Assembly (NCBI GenBank): GCA_032433595.1
Contig: JASWJB010000170.1
Location: 27,483-91,482, forward strand
Reading direction: 5' to 3'
Length of the DNA stretch: 64,000 nt
Source of the DNA: Conoideocrella luteorostrata
Taxonomy: Eukaryota > Ascomycota > Sordariomycetes > Hypocreales > Clavicipitaceae
In this document: one piece after another, positions 22,701 through 34,459 of the stretch
Layout of the letters: the number at the start of each line of letters is the position of its first letter
How positions within the stretch are numbered: position 1 is the first letter of the stretch
Position numbers and translations under genes: made by a program
Notes under the pieces: generated by a model
What the model saw: only the letters and a program-made list of their open reading frames with translations
What the model was told of the DNA's origin: nothing
Databases searched by the model: none

Positions 22701-24480
22701 TTGTGTTAGATGCGGACCTGCGAAACAAGAACACAAGAAAAATGTGTCCCTATTAATAAGGAAGGCGTGACCTTTTTAATTAAAATGTGGCGAGGATGAC
22801 AGCCATAAGATCTCTTTAATGGACTCAAAGCCACGTTTAAGTTCTTGACAGGAGTCCGTAGCCATTTAAGAGCAGAACATTTCAGGGCATTCCGTACCTA
22901 TCCCGCTTGCTACTGGCACTCTAATAAAAGTACTAGCAACTAATAATTTTACAAAGAGCTATATTATTTGTCATAGAGCGCCAAAAGCAACGAACGATCT
23001 CTCTAAGTTATCCGCGATAGCAGCAGTTGCTTGCAGTCATGGTACGAGAGTATGGCCTCGCCTATGTTACTATCTCGCCAGACGCTGGGGCCGTAATCAG
23101 TTGCAGCGAGCATTTTGGCTTTAATAGCGGACATTCACTCCAGTTGCACCGCGCCTTTGAACCAAAGGAGCTGCCTCATCAGCCAGCGTTATTCAATTGA
23201 ATGGTACAGACACTACTTTTTGAAGCTATCGTGGGAATTCTGTCCTGGTGACTGTCTTTCAGGCGACCCACATGGCGGTCCGCTAAATCAGGGGTTCTTC
23301 CACTAGTGCCATGACGGTGCCGAGGTGGAGACATATCAGTCATGCGGGGGACAGTTTAACTGAGCAATTTCGTCCACATTGTACAATTGACCCTTTCAAT
23401 TCGAACGCCCACCACGGATGCAATTAAAGCTTGATATTAATAAAATTTATTAACTAAATAGATAGCTAAGCTATATAATAGTTAATATTTTATCGTGTTT
23501 TTGGTCGCTGAGGCGTTATCTCTTGCGGAGCTAATGCCATCTCTTTGGCTCAGGTAAATTGTCCCCCGCTTGTCGGTTAAGCACAGAGTGGTTGTGTGGG
23601 TCGCTTTAATAGGAAACCAGGCACCCAGGGTCACAACCCGTTTGCTAGTTCCCGCCTTCAGTAGCCCATTATTAGACAGTAATGGCGACGTGCCAACGAG
23701 GCACAGTAGTCACGATACTGTGCGCATGGTGCCGGTTAATGGCAAATTCCAGCAATGCAGCCGGTGCTGCGTTGGAGTGGGCGCCTATCTCGGTCTGCCA
23801 GGATGATATGCGCACAGACATGTGCTGTACTCACCGGCAAACTGAAGCGACTTGCATTGACCAAGAAACCGGCCTCTTTGTTGCTCGTGTGCGGTGGGGT
23901 GAGTCAGGGTTGGCACTACGGAGTACGGAGTACATGCAGGGTGACTTCTACAGGTTTAGTCTGCCCATCCGCTATGTTGCTGTTGCGATGAAATGAATGA
24001 TGATCAGTAATGATGATGATGAACTACCTAAAAATCTAGCTCCTACGAAATGAAGAAAACAAAAGGCTTTGTGGGCCTGTGAGGCTGCCCTAAAGAGTGT
24101 GAATCACTTCAACACATCTTTGAGGTGAATCACTCAACAGTTGCACTGGCATAAGTGACGCGGACAGACCTAACCTAATGCAGGAGTGACGCCAACGAAA
24201 AAGACGGTGCAATGCGGGGCCAGGTATCAAGCGACTACTTGCACTAGGTCACATGGTAGCTCTTGAGCCATCGAAACAAAGCGCCCAAGTCTTTCTTTTC
24301 CTTATTTTTCGCGCATAGCCGTTGGAAAAAATTCTTTCACCCTTGCGATTGCTCTACTGGCTGCTTACTGATACCTTGGCAGAGCCAAATTCTCATGATT
24401 ATTTGGGTTGCCACGGGCTTCCTCGTCATCGACCTCATCTTGCAATCTCTAGCATCGCAACACCTCTTTCCCTCTTCACC
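19766..24480. other. long gene-poor, partly AT-rich region
   Basis: About 4.7 kb without a convincing gene. A 202-codon frame at 20092-20700 has no recognisable family, poor composition and no splice support. From 20700 to 23500 the sequence is AT-rich with frequent stops in all frames, and 23430-23490 is strongly AT-rich with palindromic TAGCTA-type stretches. A TACGGAGTACGGAGTAC pair of the recurrent motif lies at about 23915-23932. The last 200 bases are the amidase promoter and 5' UTR. Confidence 0.5.
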
Positions 24481-26391
24481 ATGGGCTCTGCGACGAGCAT
24501 CGACGTTTTGACGGCCGATATCAAGGACCTGCAGAGTCTCCTTGGCCAGGGCCGTGTCACGAGCCGCAGCTTGGTTGAGTCTTACCTCGCTCAGATTCAC
24601 AAACATGATGGATACTTGCACGCAATGATTCAGGTCTCGCCGATGCACCTCTTGTACGAGAGAGCTGACCAAATGGACCGAGAGCGACGGGCTGGCAGTA
24701 ATCGAGGCCCTCTCCACGGCATCCCCATCATTATCAAGGACTCGATAGCCACTCACCCAAGCCTTGGACTAGGCACAACGGCCGGAAGCTTCTCCCTTCA
24801 GGGATCCAAGCAACACAAGAGTGCCACAGTGGTGGAAAAGCTTATTGCTGCCGGCGTCATCATCCTAGGCAAGTCCAATTTGAGTGTGAGTTATCTTAGT
24901 GTCCCCTCACAACATCTGTTAAGTCTCTCTCGCTGACAGTGGTCAAGGAATTCTCCAATTCGCGGTCAGCACCCTCGTACCCTTACGACCAGCTTGCAAG
25001 CTAATTCATGTCATTCATATAGAGGCTCTATGATGCCCAGCGGATGGTCCGCTATCGGTGGTCAAACGCAGTCCGCGTATGTGCGTGGTGGACTTGACCC
25101 CAACGACTCAAAGGATGGCCACAGTGTAAGCGAACCCTCCCACCCCACAGTTATCGCAAGCGTCACCACTTATGTCCCGTCACTCTAGAATCCATCGGGC
25201 TCATCCACAGGATCAGCCGTGGCCGTCTCTGCCGGCTACGCGCCAGTCTCCCTCGGTACTGAAACCGATGGGTCGCTCATCTGTCCCGCTGGAAGAGCGT
25301 CCCTGTACACCATTAAGCCAGGCATAGGCTATGTTCCGCAAGATGGTATGGTGCCCATCTCGAGTCACTTTGACTCTGCCGGTCCCATGGCAAAGAATGT
25401 CTATGACTTGGTCGTGGTGCTAGATGCCATACGCAATGATGAAGGATCTGAGTCGCTCGTGCATAATGTCGCCGGCTCTTGGGAGGATATTTCGGTGGGC
25501 ACGCTCGACCCAGAGGTGTGGAAGTTTCCCGATACATTTGTGAAACCGGTAGCCGAAGCCACAGAGCAAGTAGTAAGTCTACACCAAAGTCCTCTTTGAG
25601 TAATATCCGCTGAAACCGCATTCAGCTTCGTGAAATCAACGGAGCATACGACATCATTAAAGGCAAAGCCAAGAGATTCGCGGCAAACGTTCCGCTGGCT
25701 ACACCAGACACTTTCAAGCTCGATGGGGAAAATAGCGAAGCAGTCATCACACGTGCGTTTAGAAGTACTACAGCCTAGAGCAGCAGGGCATTGCTGACCA
25801 AAGCAGAGACTGACCTCAAGACCCAACTCAAATCGTATCTAAAAGGCTTAAACGAGAGTAAAGTTCACAGCCTCGAAGATATAATTGCTTTCAACAAACA
25901 ACATGCTGACGAAGAGCTGCCTACCCGTGAGTAATCATCCTGCAACATAGGCACACACCACCCACTGATAGCATCACAGACCATCCCAGACAAGACCTTT
26001 TCATAGAGGCTCAGGGGATGCACGTCTCCGCGCAAGATTACAAGAAGCATCTGCAGCACCTCAAAAAGGCTGCAGGAGAAGACGGGGTAAGCCACATTCT
26101 GCAAAAGTATGGAGTCGATGTAATTATTGGTCCAGCCGACAGTTTCTTGACCAGCATGGCAACTGGTTCCGGTGAGTGCATTATAAAAACAGTTCGTCAT
26201 GGCAGAAGGCTTACTCTATTACAGGATATCCCATAGCTGGGATGCCACTATCGTACCTTGACTTTAACGGTAGAGCCTTTGGTCTCGCTGCAATTGCAGG
26301 CCAGAACCAAGAGGCTCTGCTTGTCAAGGTGCTCAGTGCCTGGGAGGCGACGTTTCCACCCCGCAAGCCACCACCCATGCTGGTTAACTGA
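24481..26391 (+). CDS. amidase-signature hydrolase, possibly inactivated
   Basis: Exons 24481..24885, 24940..24964, 25025..25125, 25189..25572, 25626..25926, 25980..26171 and 26225..26391 rebuild a full-length amidase of about 524 codons. The Ser-Ser-Lys triad elements are present: Lys86 in IPIIIKDS, the GSSTGSAV serine, and the GTETDGSLICPA serine. Family phrases such as PSGWSAIGGQTQSAYV and VHSLEDIIAFNK follow in order. Known reaction: hydrolysis of an amide to acid and ammonia; the substrate is unknown. Odd: an in-frame TAG lies at 25776-25778. It is avoided only by a 36-base intron (25743-25778) with a weak GTCATC donor, shorter than usual here. So either a mini-intron or a nonsense mutation truncates the last third. 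Exon 2 is only 25 bases. Confidence 0.85.
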
Positions 26392-26639
26392 AGTGCCACA
26401 AAATCCACAGCCAGTCTCAACAGAATTTTGTTGGATTACACATGTGTGTGTGGGTGGATATGTGGATACACGGGCTGTGAGAGAAAGTTTACGTGACCTC
26501 TTGGCCTAAGGCAGGAATTCAGGACGGAAGTGTCTCAGATTATAGGGGTATTTATAGGGGGATTTGGACGGGGCCGTCAGACGAGGGATTCTGCATCCAT
26601 CATCATAGTAACACAGCTCGTCCCATGAATGCAAACAAA

Positions 26640-29456
26640 TTTGAACCTCTCTCTTCAATTCCAACAAATTTCAGACATATCAAATAGTCCCATCTCTCTT
26701 TTTCATTGTCCGAGCGAGAAGATTCGCCTATCTCAATCAGGTCAAGGTAGATCCTTTCAGCTTCAGCATCCAAGACACGTCCAATGACCATCTGTCCATT
26801 GGCAATGTATGCTTGGGAGAGTTTCTTGACGACTCTTGCGTATTCTCCTTTGTCAGTCTTTTCTCGTTCGCCTACCTGAGCAATATTCGTGCTTGATCCA
26901 GCAGATCGCTAGCAAAGATTAGCGTGTTACAGAGTCACATCGCAGATTGTTACGGATAACTAGGATAGATAAATATTATATTGCTTCCTTAAGATTGTTA
27001 TGTCTCATTCGAATATCTGCCATGTAGAAAAGAGCGGCCGCAACCCACGGTGTAGAAGAGCCAGCTGTTCTAGCAATCTGGTGGGCTTTTTGAGGCATTC
27101 TGCCATGCGTTCTCATATTGGCCTTGGCGGATGTCAAAGTCTGTATATTCTGTAAGAGCCGTAGCAAATTAAATCAGCACCAACTGCTGCAAAGAAGCAC
27201 CAAATATGTTGGGTGCTGAACGTCTTGCTTACATGGTCAAGTATCGTGACTTGTCTCCAAACTCTTGAACGCTGTACCGCGTAGCGAGATCAACGTGCTC
27301 GCGGGCATCTTCGAGCCTGCCAAGAGCCCGTAATGCGAAAGCTGTATTGAAGTGCCGCAAGTGGAGAACCTTAGAATGGTGTTCTGCCGGGTTATGCAAG
27401 TCAATCTCAAGGCTTCTTTTGAGCATAGCTGTGACCTCTTCGAGGCTTTGCCCACACCCAACCATGGACAAGGCCGAGTTGCTCAGGGGCATGGCAACCT
27501 CGGAGTGCATTGGATCAAGATGCTGCTGCCTCACTCGCAGAACCACGTCATTATATTTGAAGGCTCTCTTGCCTTGGCCCCGTTCACAAAAGACGTGGCC
27601 CATCATGACGCAAAGATTGGTGTGCGGGATGGATTCTTCGTCTTTGCAGTGGTGGAAGCCGTGTTGGAGGAGCTGGATGCAGGCATTGTATCTGCCAACT
27701 TCGGTGAGGTAGCTATCCCTTTCTGTCAGTAAATGAAACAAAGTCAGACCTGATAATGAGCATCAAATCAATTTTACCGTGCCGCGTCAGAAATCAAGTA
27801 AGAAAAGTCCTCGTTATAAGCAATCTCGACTTGCGAAGAGAGCTTGTGATATCGCTCTGCAAGCCCCTCGATGTTATCAATCAACCTCTCGCATAGGGGC
27901 CATCCATTGATTGAACATGGTGAAGCCCTTGTGCTGTTTGGGAAAGAGCTCTCGCAGGACAGAAACATCATCACGCCACCTATCGAGCTGTTCGTTTACA
28001 CTTATGTAGTTGAGATAGATACTCCCCTTGGGATGAGTCTGTGGATAGAGTATAACGTGGCATCTGTGTTTACACTGTGCAAAGCAAGACCACGCAGCTT
28101 GATAATGATTTCAAGGCGTCTACAGATGATTTTTTTTTAGTAAACTTGGTAAAGCGGGTTGGTGAGAAGGAACAAGTAAGAAGAACAGAAAGGCACAAAC
28201 TCCGTTTTATGGAGGTTAAAGACTGTGGGTTCCGTGACCATAATGGATAGTATCTGCGAGATGCCACACATGGCCATGACACCAAAAACCTGTGTCACAT
28301 CTGCATCCAACCTACTTTGTCAGGAAGAAAAGAACACACCAAACACCCAGTGAGCCTGGTTATATTGTTCAGTATCAATTGATCAAATGGTTCGTGTCTT
28401 TAGGTTGTCTTTATCGCGTGGTGCAAATTAACCGTGTGAGTGCGGACAGGTTCGTAGTCTAAGGCCATAAATCGAACCTACAAGGTGTTAGGTTGCTTCT
28501 TAATTGAACCTGTAGTCTTGTTTAATTGTATTTGATCAAAGGGCTCATGAGCTTAAATAGTCAGTATCAAGTAATAACAAGCTTTTCAAAGGCAAAGTCA
28601 AAATCTCAAAGTGTTATTTGCTTCACAAAGAAGGCATGATTTCTTTTCGTTCTGAAGGAAGCTACGTTAACTATAAATTTATTGTTTTTAAGGCTAACTA
28701 AAATCATCCTTGTGAAAGAAAATCTTTTCCCCGCGCAGCTACCCTGAGGGTGTTCAAATTCCTGCACAAACTACTAAAGGGAATTGCCCACATGGACTCG
28801 AGATCATTAGGCTTGTCGTAGTAGAGATTGTGCACTCGCCTCCGTGGCCTGCGGCGAAGACTACGGGGATCCTGCTTGAACCTTGTCAAGAAGTCTCCGA
28901 GATTCATCTTTATGGCAATAATGCTTCTAGCCATGACGTTAAGGGAGATGGTGTGTCCGCCAAGCAAAGCAGAAAACTCGGCCGACAGGTCTTTGTTCGA
29001 TTGCAGCGTAGTAGATAACCCTGCTTGGACAAGTAGCAGTTCGCCGCCTTGCTCGGTCGAAAAGGGCTCAACTTGGAGGACGAGGGTGGCGGGTGATGAC
29101 GTTGCCGTCATCTCGCTACCGCATGTCTTGATAACGGCCCCTGGGCCATCATATGGCCAGAGGCGACGGATGATTCGCGGATCCTCGACATTGTCGAGTA
29201 CAAGAAGCCAAGGTGTATCTTAACACATTTCAGTAAAGGTATTAGTTAACATATGAGTTAACGTTTCCACCAAGATTTGACCCTTAAAATGGGAAAGATA
29301 CTAATAATAAAATAATAAAACAATGATGCTCATATTAAACTTACTCGTCTCTTGTAGCCACTGCAAGACTAGCAACCGATTCGTTTCGAGCCTGTTGCTT
29401 CCGCCCTCCGGCATGGCCTCCCATTTCCTATCTGCTTTAGCTATATTAAAGAAAAG
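26640..29456 (-). pseudogene. broken NOD-like receptor gene (NB-ARC plus TPR)
   Basis: Reading the minus strand downward: LQWLQET joins across an intron to TPWLLVLDNVEDP (the Walker B region of NB-ARC) and GAVIKTCGSE, then GGHTISLNVMARSI and a stretch ending FSSLCRNLNTLRV. Here the repeat at 28308-28706 interrupts. Coding resumes with VFGVMAMCGISQILSI, LHSVNTDATLYSIHRL (after stops) and a TPR-type region: ERLIDNIEGLAERY, YNACIQLLQHG, ALRALGRLEDAREH, VAAALFYMADIRMRHNNL and RVLDAEAERIYLDL. Several stops and frameshifts are present and the P-loop half is missing. Fungal NLRs of this type act in allorecognition or programmed cell death. It is a relic here. Confidence 0.75.
28308..28706 (+). repeat. 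dispersed AT-rich repeat, copy A, inserted in the NLR remnant
   Basis: This copy matches 11250-11652 in inverted orientation over about 400 bases with many transition differences. Coding resemblance to the NLR stops at its right end (about 28710) and resumes just left of it (about 28300), so it looks like an insertion into the NLR gene between NB-ARC and the following helical domain. No target duplication could be resolved by eye. Confidence 0.75.
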
Positions 29457-29880
29457 GGGGTGATTAACAGGACCCGCTCTATCTCTATCTAAAACACTGC
29501 CTCTATAATCCACAGCTCTATGAAGATTTTGGTCTATTAAACCTTTTAATATAACTATGTTTCTGTTGCTCGCTCTACTAACGCAATAATCACGAACAAT
29601 CTTGTGGTACTTATTACTATTGCTAGTTTGTGGGCGAAATAGATCCTCTAGAGTGACAGGGTTAAATGCACGTGAGTTGTGGGTTTAACCAATTTGACCA
29701 GAAGAAATATTATAGCTATAAGTAGCACGATTAGGACCTTGCAAGAACAAGGCGTTAACTAGTTGCGAATTTGTAAAGTTTTGCCCTAAAGTTTTATTAA
29801 GTGTATTAAGTGCGTAATATCCCTATTCAATATATTTATTTAAAGTAGTTAGCGACTTAAAAACTAACGAATAACCTGTT
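29457..29880 (-). pseudogene. unidentified coding remnant with A/T-ending codons
   Basis: On the minus strand a protein-like reading (QLVNALFLQGPNRATYSYN, a stop, then VTLEDLFRPQ, YHKIVRDYCVSRASNRNIVI, DYRGSVLDRDR) runs directly into the NLR remnant. Nearly all codons end in A or T, unlike host genes nearby. This composition suggests a mobile element protein or RIP-altered DNA. I do not recognise it. It replaces the expected P-loop half of the NLR gene, so the join is probably a rearrangement breakpoint. Confidence 0.4.
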
Positions 29881-29959
29881 AGACTATTTGATCTCAGCAA
29901 GAGAAAGGTTACTATAAATTACAGAAGGTCTCTGCGTGAGCTTTTCACGAAGTGTACGG

Positions 29960-30620
29960 AGCGTTGTGTTATGACCCTGGCTAGCGGGCTGCAGGAAAGC
30001 CGACCACGGGCGACACCCCGCTAATACAAGTGACCCACGGAACGGGTAAAAGGACGTTCCGTAATGGCGGGAAGGGTTCACGACAGGTTCACCGTGAACC
30101 ATCGGTGAACCACTTGAGGTCTCGATGCAGGTTCACTCTGGATGACAGTGAACCACCTACTATATATACGCCACCAAATTACACTCTTTAGATATCTTAG
30201 ATAGTCAGTCTTCAACACGATCATTTACTTGAATACCTTCTTCACCTAAATTATCATCAGGATTACGACCTACGGTCTATCATCCTACGTGACACCACTC
30301 ATTGCTCAGATACGACGTCCTGTACGTTCTATCAACATAAATTACGACTAGGTTCATCCATTGGGAACCAACCACAGCCGTCACATGTGCCTTATATAAC
30401 CCGAGCTTCTAGGTTGAGTTTATTACGCCCTAACTAAAATAAATTATGCGAGAAGCTATTGCTGGGATTAAAATTAAGGCCCTAGATAATACTAAAATGT
30501 TCTTTCTACACTATAAAAAATTACGCAACCGTGAGCATATAGCTAGTATGTTTGCTAATCTAAGGGTAGAGTTTAATGTACTATATTCAATCTAGGACAA
30601 AGGGCAAGAGGAGATAGCTA
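29960..30620 (+). mobile_element. possible LTR retroelement remnant (LTR-like region and gag-like fragment)
   Basis: From TGTTATGACCCTGG (about 29967) the sequence has repeated GGTTCAC/GTGAACC blocks (30066-30155), a TATA-like box (CTATATATACG near 30163) and a CT/CA-rich leader, as in an LTR. About 200 bases downstream a frame starts at about 30447 and reads MREAIAGIKIKALD...HYKKLRNREHIASMF before a stop, resembling a short gag-like helical protein. No second LTR, primer site or pol was found. Low confidence. Confidence 0.35.
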
Positions 30621-31879
30621 AACGTGTTCTATGACCCACCAGCAGACGTACTTAAGTTTGGTATAGCCCGGTTGGGTCAGGAGACAAGCTGTTAAGAAAC
30701 GCACAAAGGTGGGATACGCTGCGGAACAGGTATGGCATTATTAGTCTAGGCATGGAAGCTGCGACGATCGTAAACCAAATTCCGGTTAGCGTCGTTGGAG
30801 AGGTATGCGATTACCGTGACCAACACAAGAACAAAGTCTGATAGCCGTATGCGGCAGCAATGGCAGCTTCATATGCGAGGACATTCAGATACGCTTCCGC
30901 GAGCCGGCCGGCTAGGTGGGGGTGGGGGTGGGGGTAGCATCCTAACTAGATCACAGATTGAACCAAGAGTGGGGGGGACGGATTTTGATGGTTGGCTGTG
31001 TGTTTAATTGACCAGATGATATGAGCTTGAGCATGCGGGCATGGCTGTGGGAAATTAAGCGGTTTCGAAATTTGCTTGTTGATCGACAACTAAGAAGAAG
31101 ATACTACGGGTATCTCCGACCAAAAATCATGGATGAATGAACCAAGAAGAGACGAAGAGAGCTCACGGGAGGTTTGTTCTTGAGCTCGAGGCTGCCAAGG
31201 TGAGTTCGTTGGTCCCTGCCTGACAGGCCGTGGTGCAGGCCAGATAGCAGGCCAGATAGCAGGTCGAGCCACTTTCTTGCTCAGCTCTTAAGCACTCTTT
31301 ATTAAAACACAAATTCCGTATTGTCCCGCGAAAAGTCGTACAGTGATGGTTATGGGGATCGAGTCATTTGCCACTCCGATCACAGAGTTATACACTTCCA
31401 CTTCTGCTCACATCACGGGAAGCTATTCTCAACCAAGTATTTTCGCGTCGCAATGAACTTCCGATACATGGAAACACCATTTCTCAGTTGGAAGGGCTAA
31501 AAGAGAGCAGAATTAGTACGTCGGTCGCAAGACACATTCACCAGATCGGCTGCCGACATCGGTGTCCCGCATCCCACTCTTCTCACGACTTGGCATGCTA
31601 AACTCGTAACGCAATAGCTATAGTTGTAACTTATTATCACCCCACTTTCCTCCAAGCTGAATGGCATAGGTGGTCATATGACGTGGATAAGTTTCGCATG
31701 TTTTGCGTAACAAGTAGAATCCCCTCCCAAACCGATTACAAATCCTCACAATGAAATTTTTACTTAAATTTACCTCAAACACAGCAACTATTGACAAGAA
31801 TAAGAGATCCTCTTCGTGTCCTATCACTACAGTTCAGTATCGATTCAATTCATAATCAAGTTGTATCTTATCAGCCACT
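30621..31879. other. intergenic region upstream of the Rieske gene
   Basis: No gene is supported. It holds a G-run (30916-30936), a short tandem duplication (GCAGGCCAGATA, about 31237-31265) and the probable promoter of the oxygenase gene. A 60-codon minus-strand frame overlaps the tandem repeat and is not convincing. Confidence 0.4.
30916..30936 (+). repeat. G-tract with G-quadruplex potential
   Basis: Three GGGGG runs separated by single T, preceded by another GG, satisfy a simple G4 pattern (tracts of at least three G with one-base loops, or four tracts if the GG is used). Confidence 0.6.
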
Positions 31880-33243
31880 ATGCTGCATTTCCTAGGGCTT
31901 AGCAAGTCCAATGCACAGACATTTAACAAATGCACGCCGGCTCGTGGTCTTCCCGCCTCGTGGTATCACTCCTCTAAGTTGTTTCAGCTCGAAAGACGTG
32001 CAATATTTTCAAAGAAATGGATCCTTTTGACTCATTCGCTTAGATTCTTAGAAGCGGGGGACTTTATATCTTTCACATATGCCGACTTCCCTTTCTTTCT
32101 AGTCCGAGGCAGGGATGGCAGAGTCCGCTGCTTCCATAATGCATGCCGCCATCGGGCGTATCCCATTGTCCAGAAATCTTCAGGAAATGAACATATTCTG
32201 AGCTGCAAGTACCACGGTTGGTCATATGGCTTCACGGGCGACCTTGCCAAAGCGCCCAGATTTGACACAGTGGAAGATTTTGACAAGAGTCAGCATAGTC
32301 TCTACCCCATCCATGTTCACGTGGACCGGCTTGGTTTCATTTGGGTAAACCTACAGGCAGAACGCGTTGATAACAAGTGGGAGGACGACTTTGGTGGAGT
32401 GGACCAGAATGAGAGGCTGACCCAGTTTCAATTCACTAAAGACTATTCGTATAGTCATGTTTGGGAATTAAGTATTGATGCCAACTGGAAGACAGTCATG
32501 GAAAATTACAATGAGTGTTATCATTGTCCGACATCTCACCCCTTGATCGCTGGCGTCTCGGACATATCCAAGTATCGTGTTGATGTAAACAAGTGCTGCT
32601 TGGAGCATACGATCATCAACAAAAAGACATCGGATAAAGAAGATGAGTTCCGTCGCTCAATCACTTTCTTCTACCCTTCGACTTCGGTCACAGCCACGTG
32701 AGTATTCAATATTTTGAAATTGTATCCACGCTCAAGCACTTATAGTGGTTGTAGTCAGAACTTTTTTTACATCCAACGGATGATCCCACTCAGTGCAACT
32801 CAGACCAAAATAGAAAGTGAAATCTACCGACACCATAATGCCTCAGATGAAGAGTTTGAAGCTATAAACGCTTTCTATAGGCAAGTTCTATATGAAGACA
32901 AAGAGCTTTGCAATGGGTCACAAACAAATCTGAACGCTGGTGTTTTCGTGAATGGAGAAATGCATCCCGAAAAGGAGAGTGTTCGTTGAGCCTTTAATCT
33001 TTCAACTCAACTGCAAATACGGAGCTGACTCAATTCTAGGGACCAATTCACTTCCAAAATACTGTGAGAAAAGAGGTCATGCTACATCGTCAACAAGAAC
33101 TAGCTCAAGATGACGTTGAGATTTGGCCAGCAACTCCACGTTTTAAAGGTGATATGGACACTACCAAGTTGAATGAGGAAGAGCGCTTTTGCTCCGAACT
33201 CGAGGCTACGACGTGTAAGATTAGCTCACATCTGGCGTGGTGA
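31880..33243 (+). CDS. Rieske [2Fe-2S] aromatic-ring-hydroxylase/choline monooxygenase-like oxygenase
   Basis: Three exons (31880..32697, 32746..32980, 33040..33243) give 418 aa, the usual size of the alpha subunit. The Rieske cluster ligands are visible: Cys89-x-His91 and Cys109-x2-His112 (ACRHRA...CKYHGWSYG). The mononuclear iron site is [12 protein letters not shown] (His215, His220, with a later Asp). These are the hallmarks of the ring-hydroxylating oxygenase family; the fungal members closest in layout are annotated as choline monooxygenase-like. It needs a reductase partner, not seen in this window. Introns of 48 and 59 bases keep frame. The gene lies on the opposite strand from the P450 about 1.4 kb away, with a solo LTR between. 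Confidence 0.93.
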
Positions 33244-33721
33244 AGATTTCACCGTTTAATAGAATCCTTGGAATTGGTGTACCGAAACGGACAAGTTTGT
33301 TTATATCAACGTGGACCAATGATGAGAGAGAATTTTGTCCACGATATTGGCTCAACCGTGACAATAATTGCCTCCTTCAGTTGAAACGGCAACAACTACG
33401 GCTGTCTTGATAGTGTTAGGCAATTAAAGAAGAAATAAGCAACATATTTGTAGATAAACAAGTAATTTATGCTATGTGTTATTGTAGGAAGCACAGGGCT
33501 TCTGATTTTGACGTCAAAAGGGTTCTTGCACGAAGCAATCGGAGAAGACAACGTATTCATGGTTATCTAGGAAAGAAGAGAAGAAAGAAGGTCCCTGAGC
33601 GTACCGCATATAAAAGAGACGCGCTAGGGCGACCATGTGACCGGGCACATATGCGCCTGCACGCTGCGCTTGACGAGGGATTCTAATAGTTATATGCTAT
33701 CAAGCTGATTTGTGCTGTTTC
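33244..33721. other. 3' flank of the Rieske gene
   Basis: About 480 bases with no supported gene, up to the target duplication of the solo LTR (GTTTC at 33717-33721). Confidence 0.4.
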
Positions 33722-33917
33722 TGTTGGAATCTCGCCAAGCACAATAGGAAGCACTGAGCTCGTCACGTGGTCACATTTCAGCTACGATATTTATACGGCG
33801 ATATCTAGCTCCCCACCTTGACTTGTTTTCTTCTTTCTTAGATAACAGAGACTTATGAATATATTCAATTTGAAGCCAACGATCTAGATCGCTGCACACT
33901 ACCCTGTGCAACCCACA
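33722..33917 (+). mobile_element. solo LTR, copy 1, with 5-bp target duplication
   Basis: A 196-bp sequence begins TGTTGGAATC and ends GCAACCCACA (TG...CA). It is flanked directly by GTTTC on both sides (33717-33721 and 33918-33922), a perfect 5-bp target duplication. It aligns along its length with 53289-53494. A TATTTATAC box lies inside. TGTTGGAA starts are typical of copia-type LTRs. No internal retroelement sequence adjoins it, so it arose by LTR-LTR recombination. Confidence 0.92.
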
Positions 33918-33979
33918 GTTTCGTCTTGCCCTTAACTCTGAAACCTCTTTGACTTTTTATAGTTCACATTGATTTTGTT

Positions 33980-34459
33980 CTATCTATATTTAAACCTAGG
34001 CTTTATACCCGTTGAAGATATTATAATTATAATTCTGTGCCAAGTAACTTTAGAGGGCTTGAAAATTTGGTTATTGCAAATTAGCTGCCGGCTTAAACCT
34101 GCCCGGAATTTATAAACTAGGGTATTATCTGTGACATGGAAGACGGAAATAGTTGTACGTGAAGTCATATTCAGAAAATCTTTGCCTATGAATCCTTGGG
34201 CCGATAACATGAAATTACCCATCGTCTCACCAGAGCCCCATGTGAAGAAAGAGGCTGAAATATAGACATTATCGCTGGAAAGAACTGTATATTGCTCTTG
34301 TCGCCCTTTAGTTCTGATGGTCATTGCAACCTCCTTTACTGTGCAATTTTTAGTCGCATTTAGTACATATCGGCCGAGATGTATCCAACTCCTACCACTT
34401 GAGTCTCTCTCATGGACCAGCCCCACGTAGCTGAGCTCCAATCCAGAATTAATTGACGT
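33980..34459 (-). pseudogene. orphan open frame without a start codon
   Basis: About 160 codons are open on the minus strand with no in-frame ATG before a stop upstream. The reading is protein-like (LELSYVGLVHERDSSGRSW, VAMTIRTKGRQEQYTVLSS, VYISASFFTWGSGETMGNF) with beta-strand-like alternation and Asn-x-Ser/Thr sites. It may be the last exon of a gene whose 5' exon I could not place, or a truncated copy. No family is recognised. It sits between a solo LTR and the P450. Confidence 0.35.
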
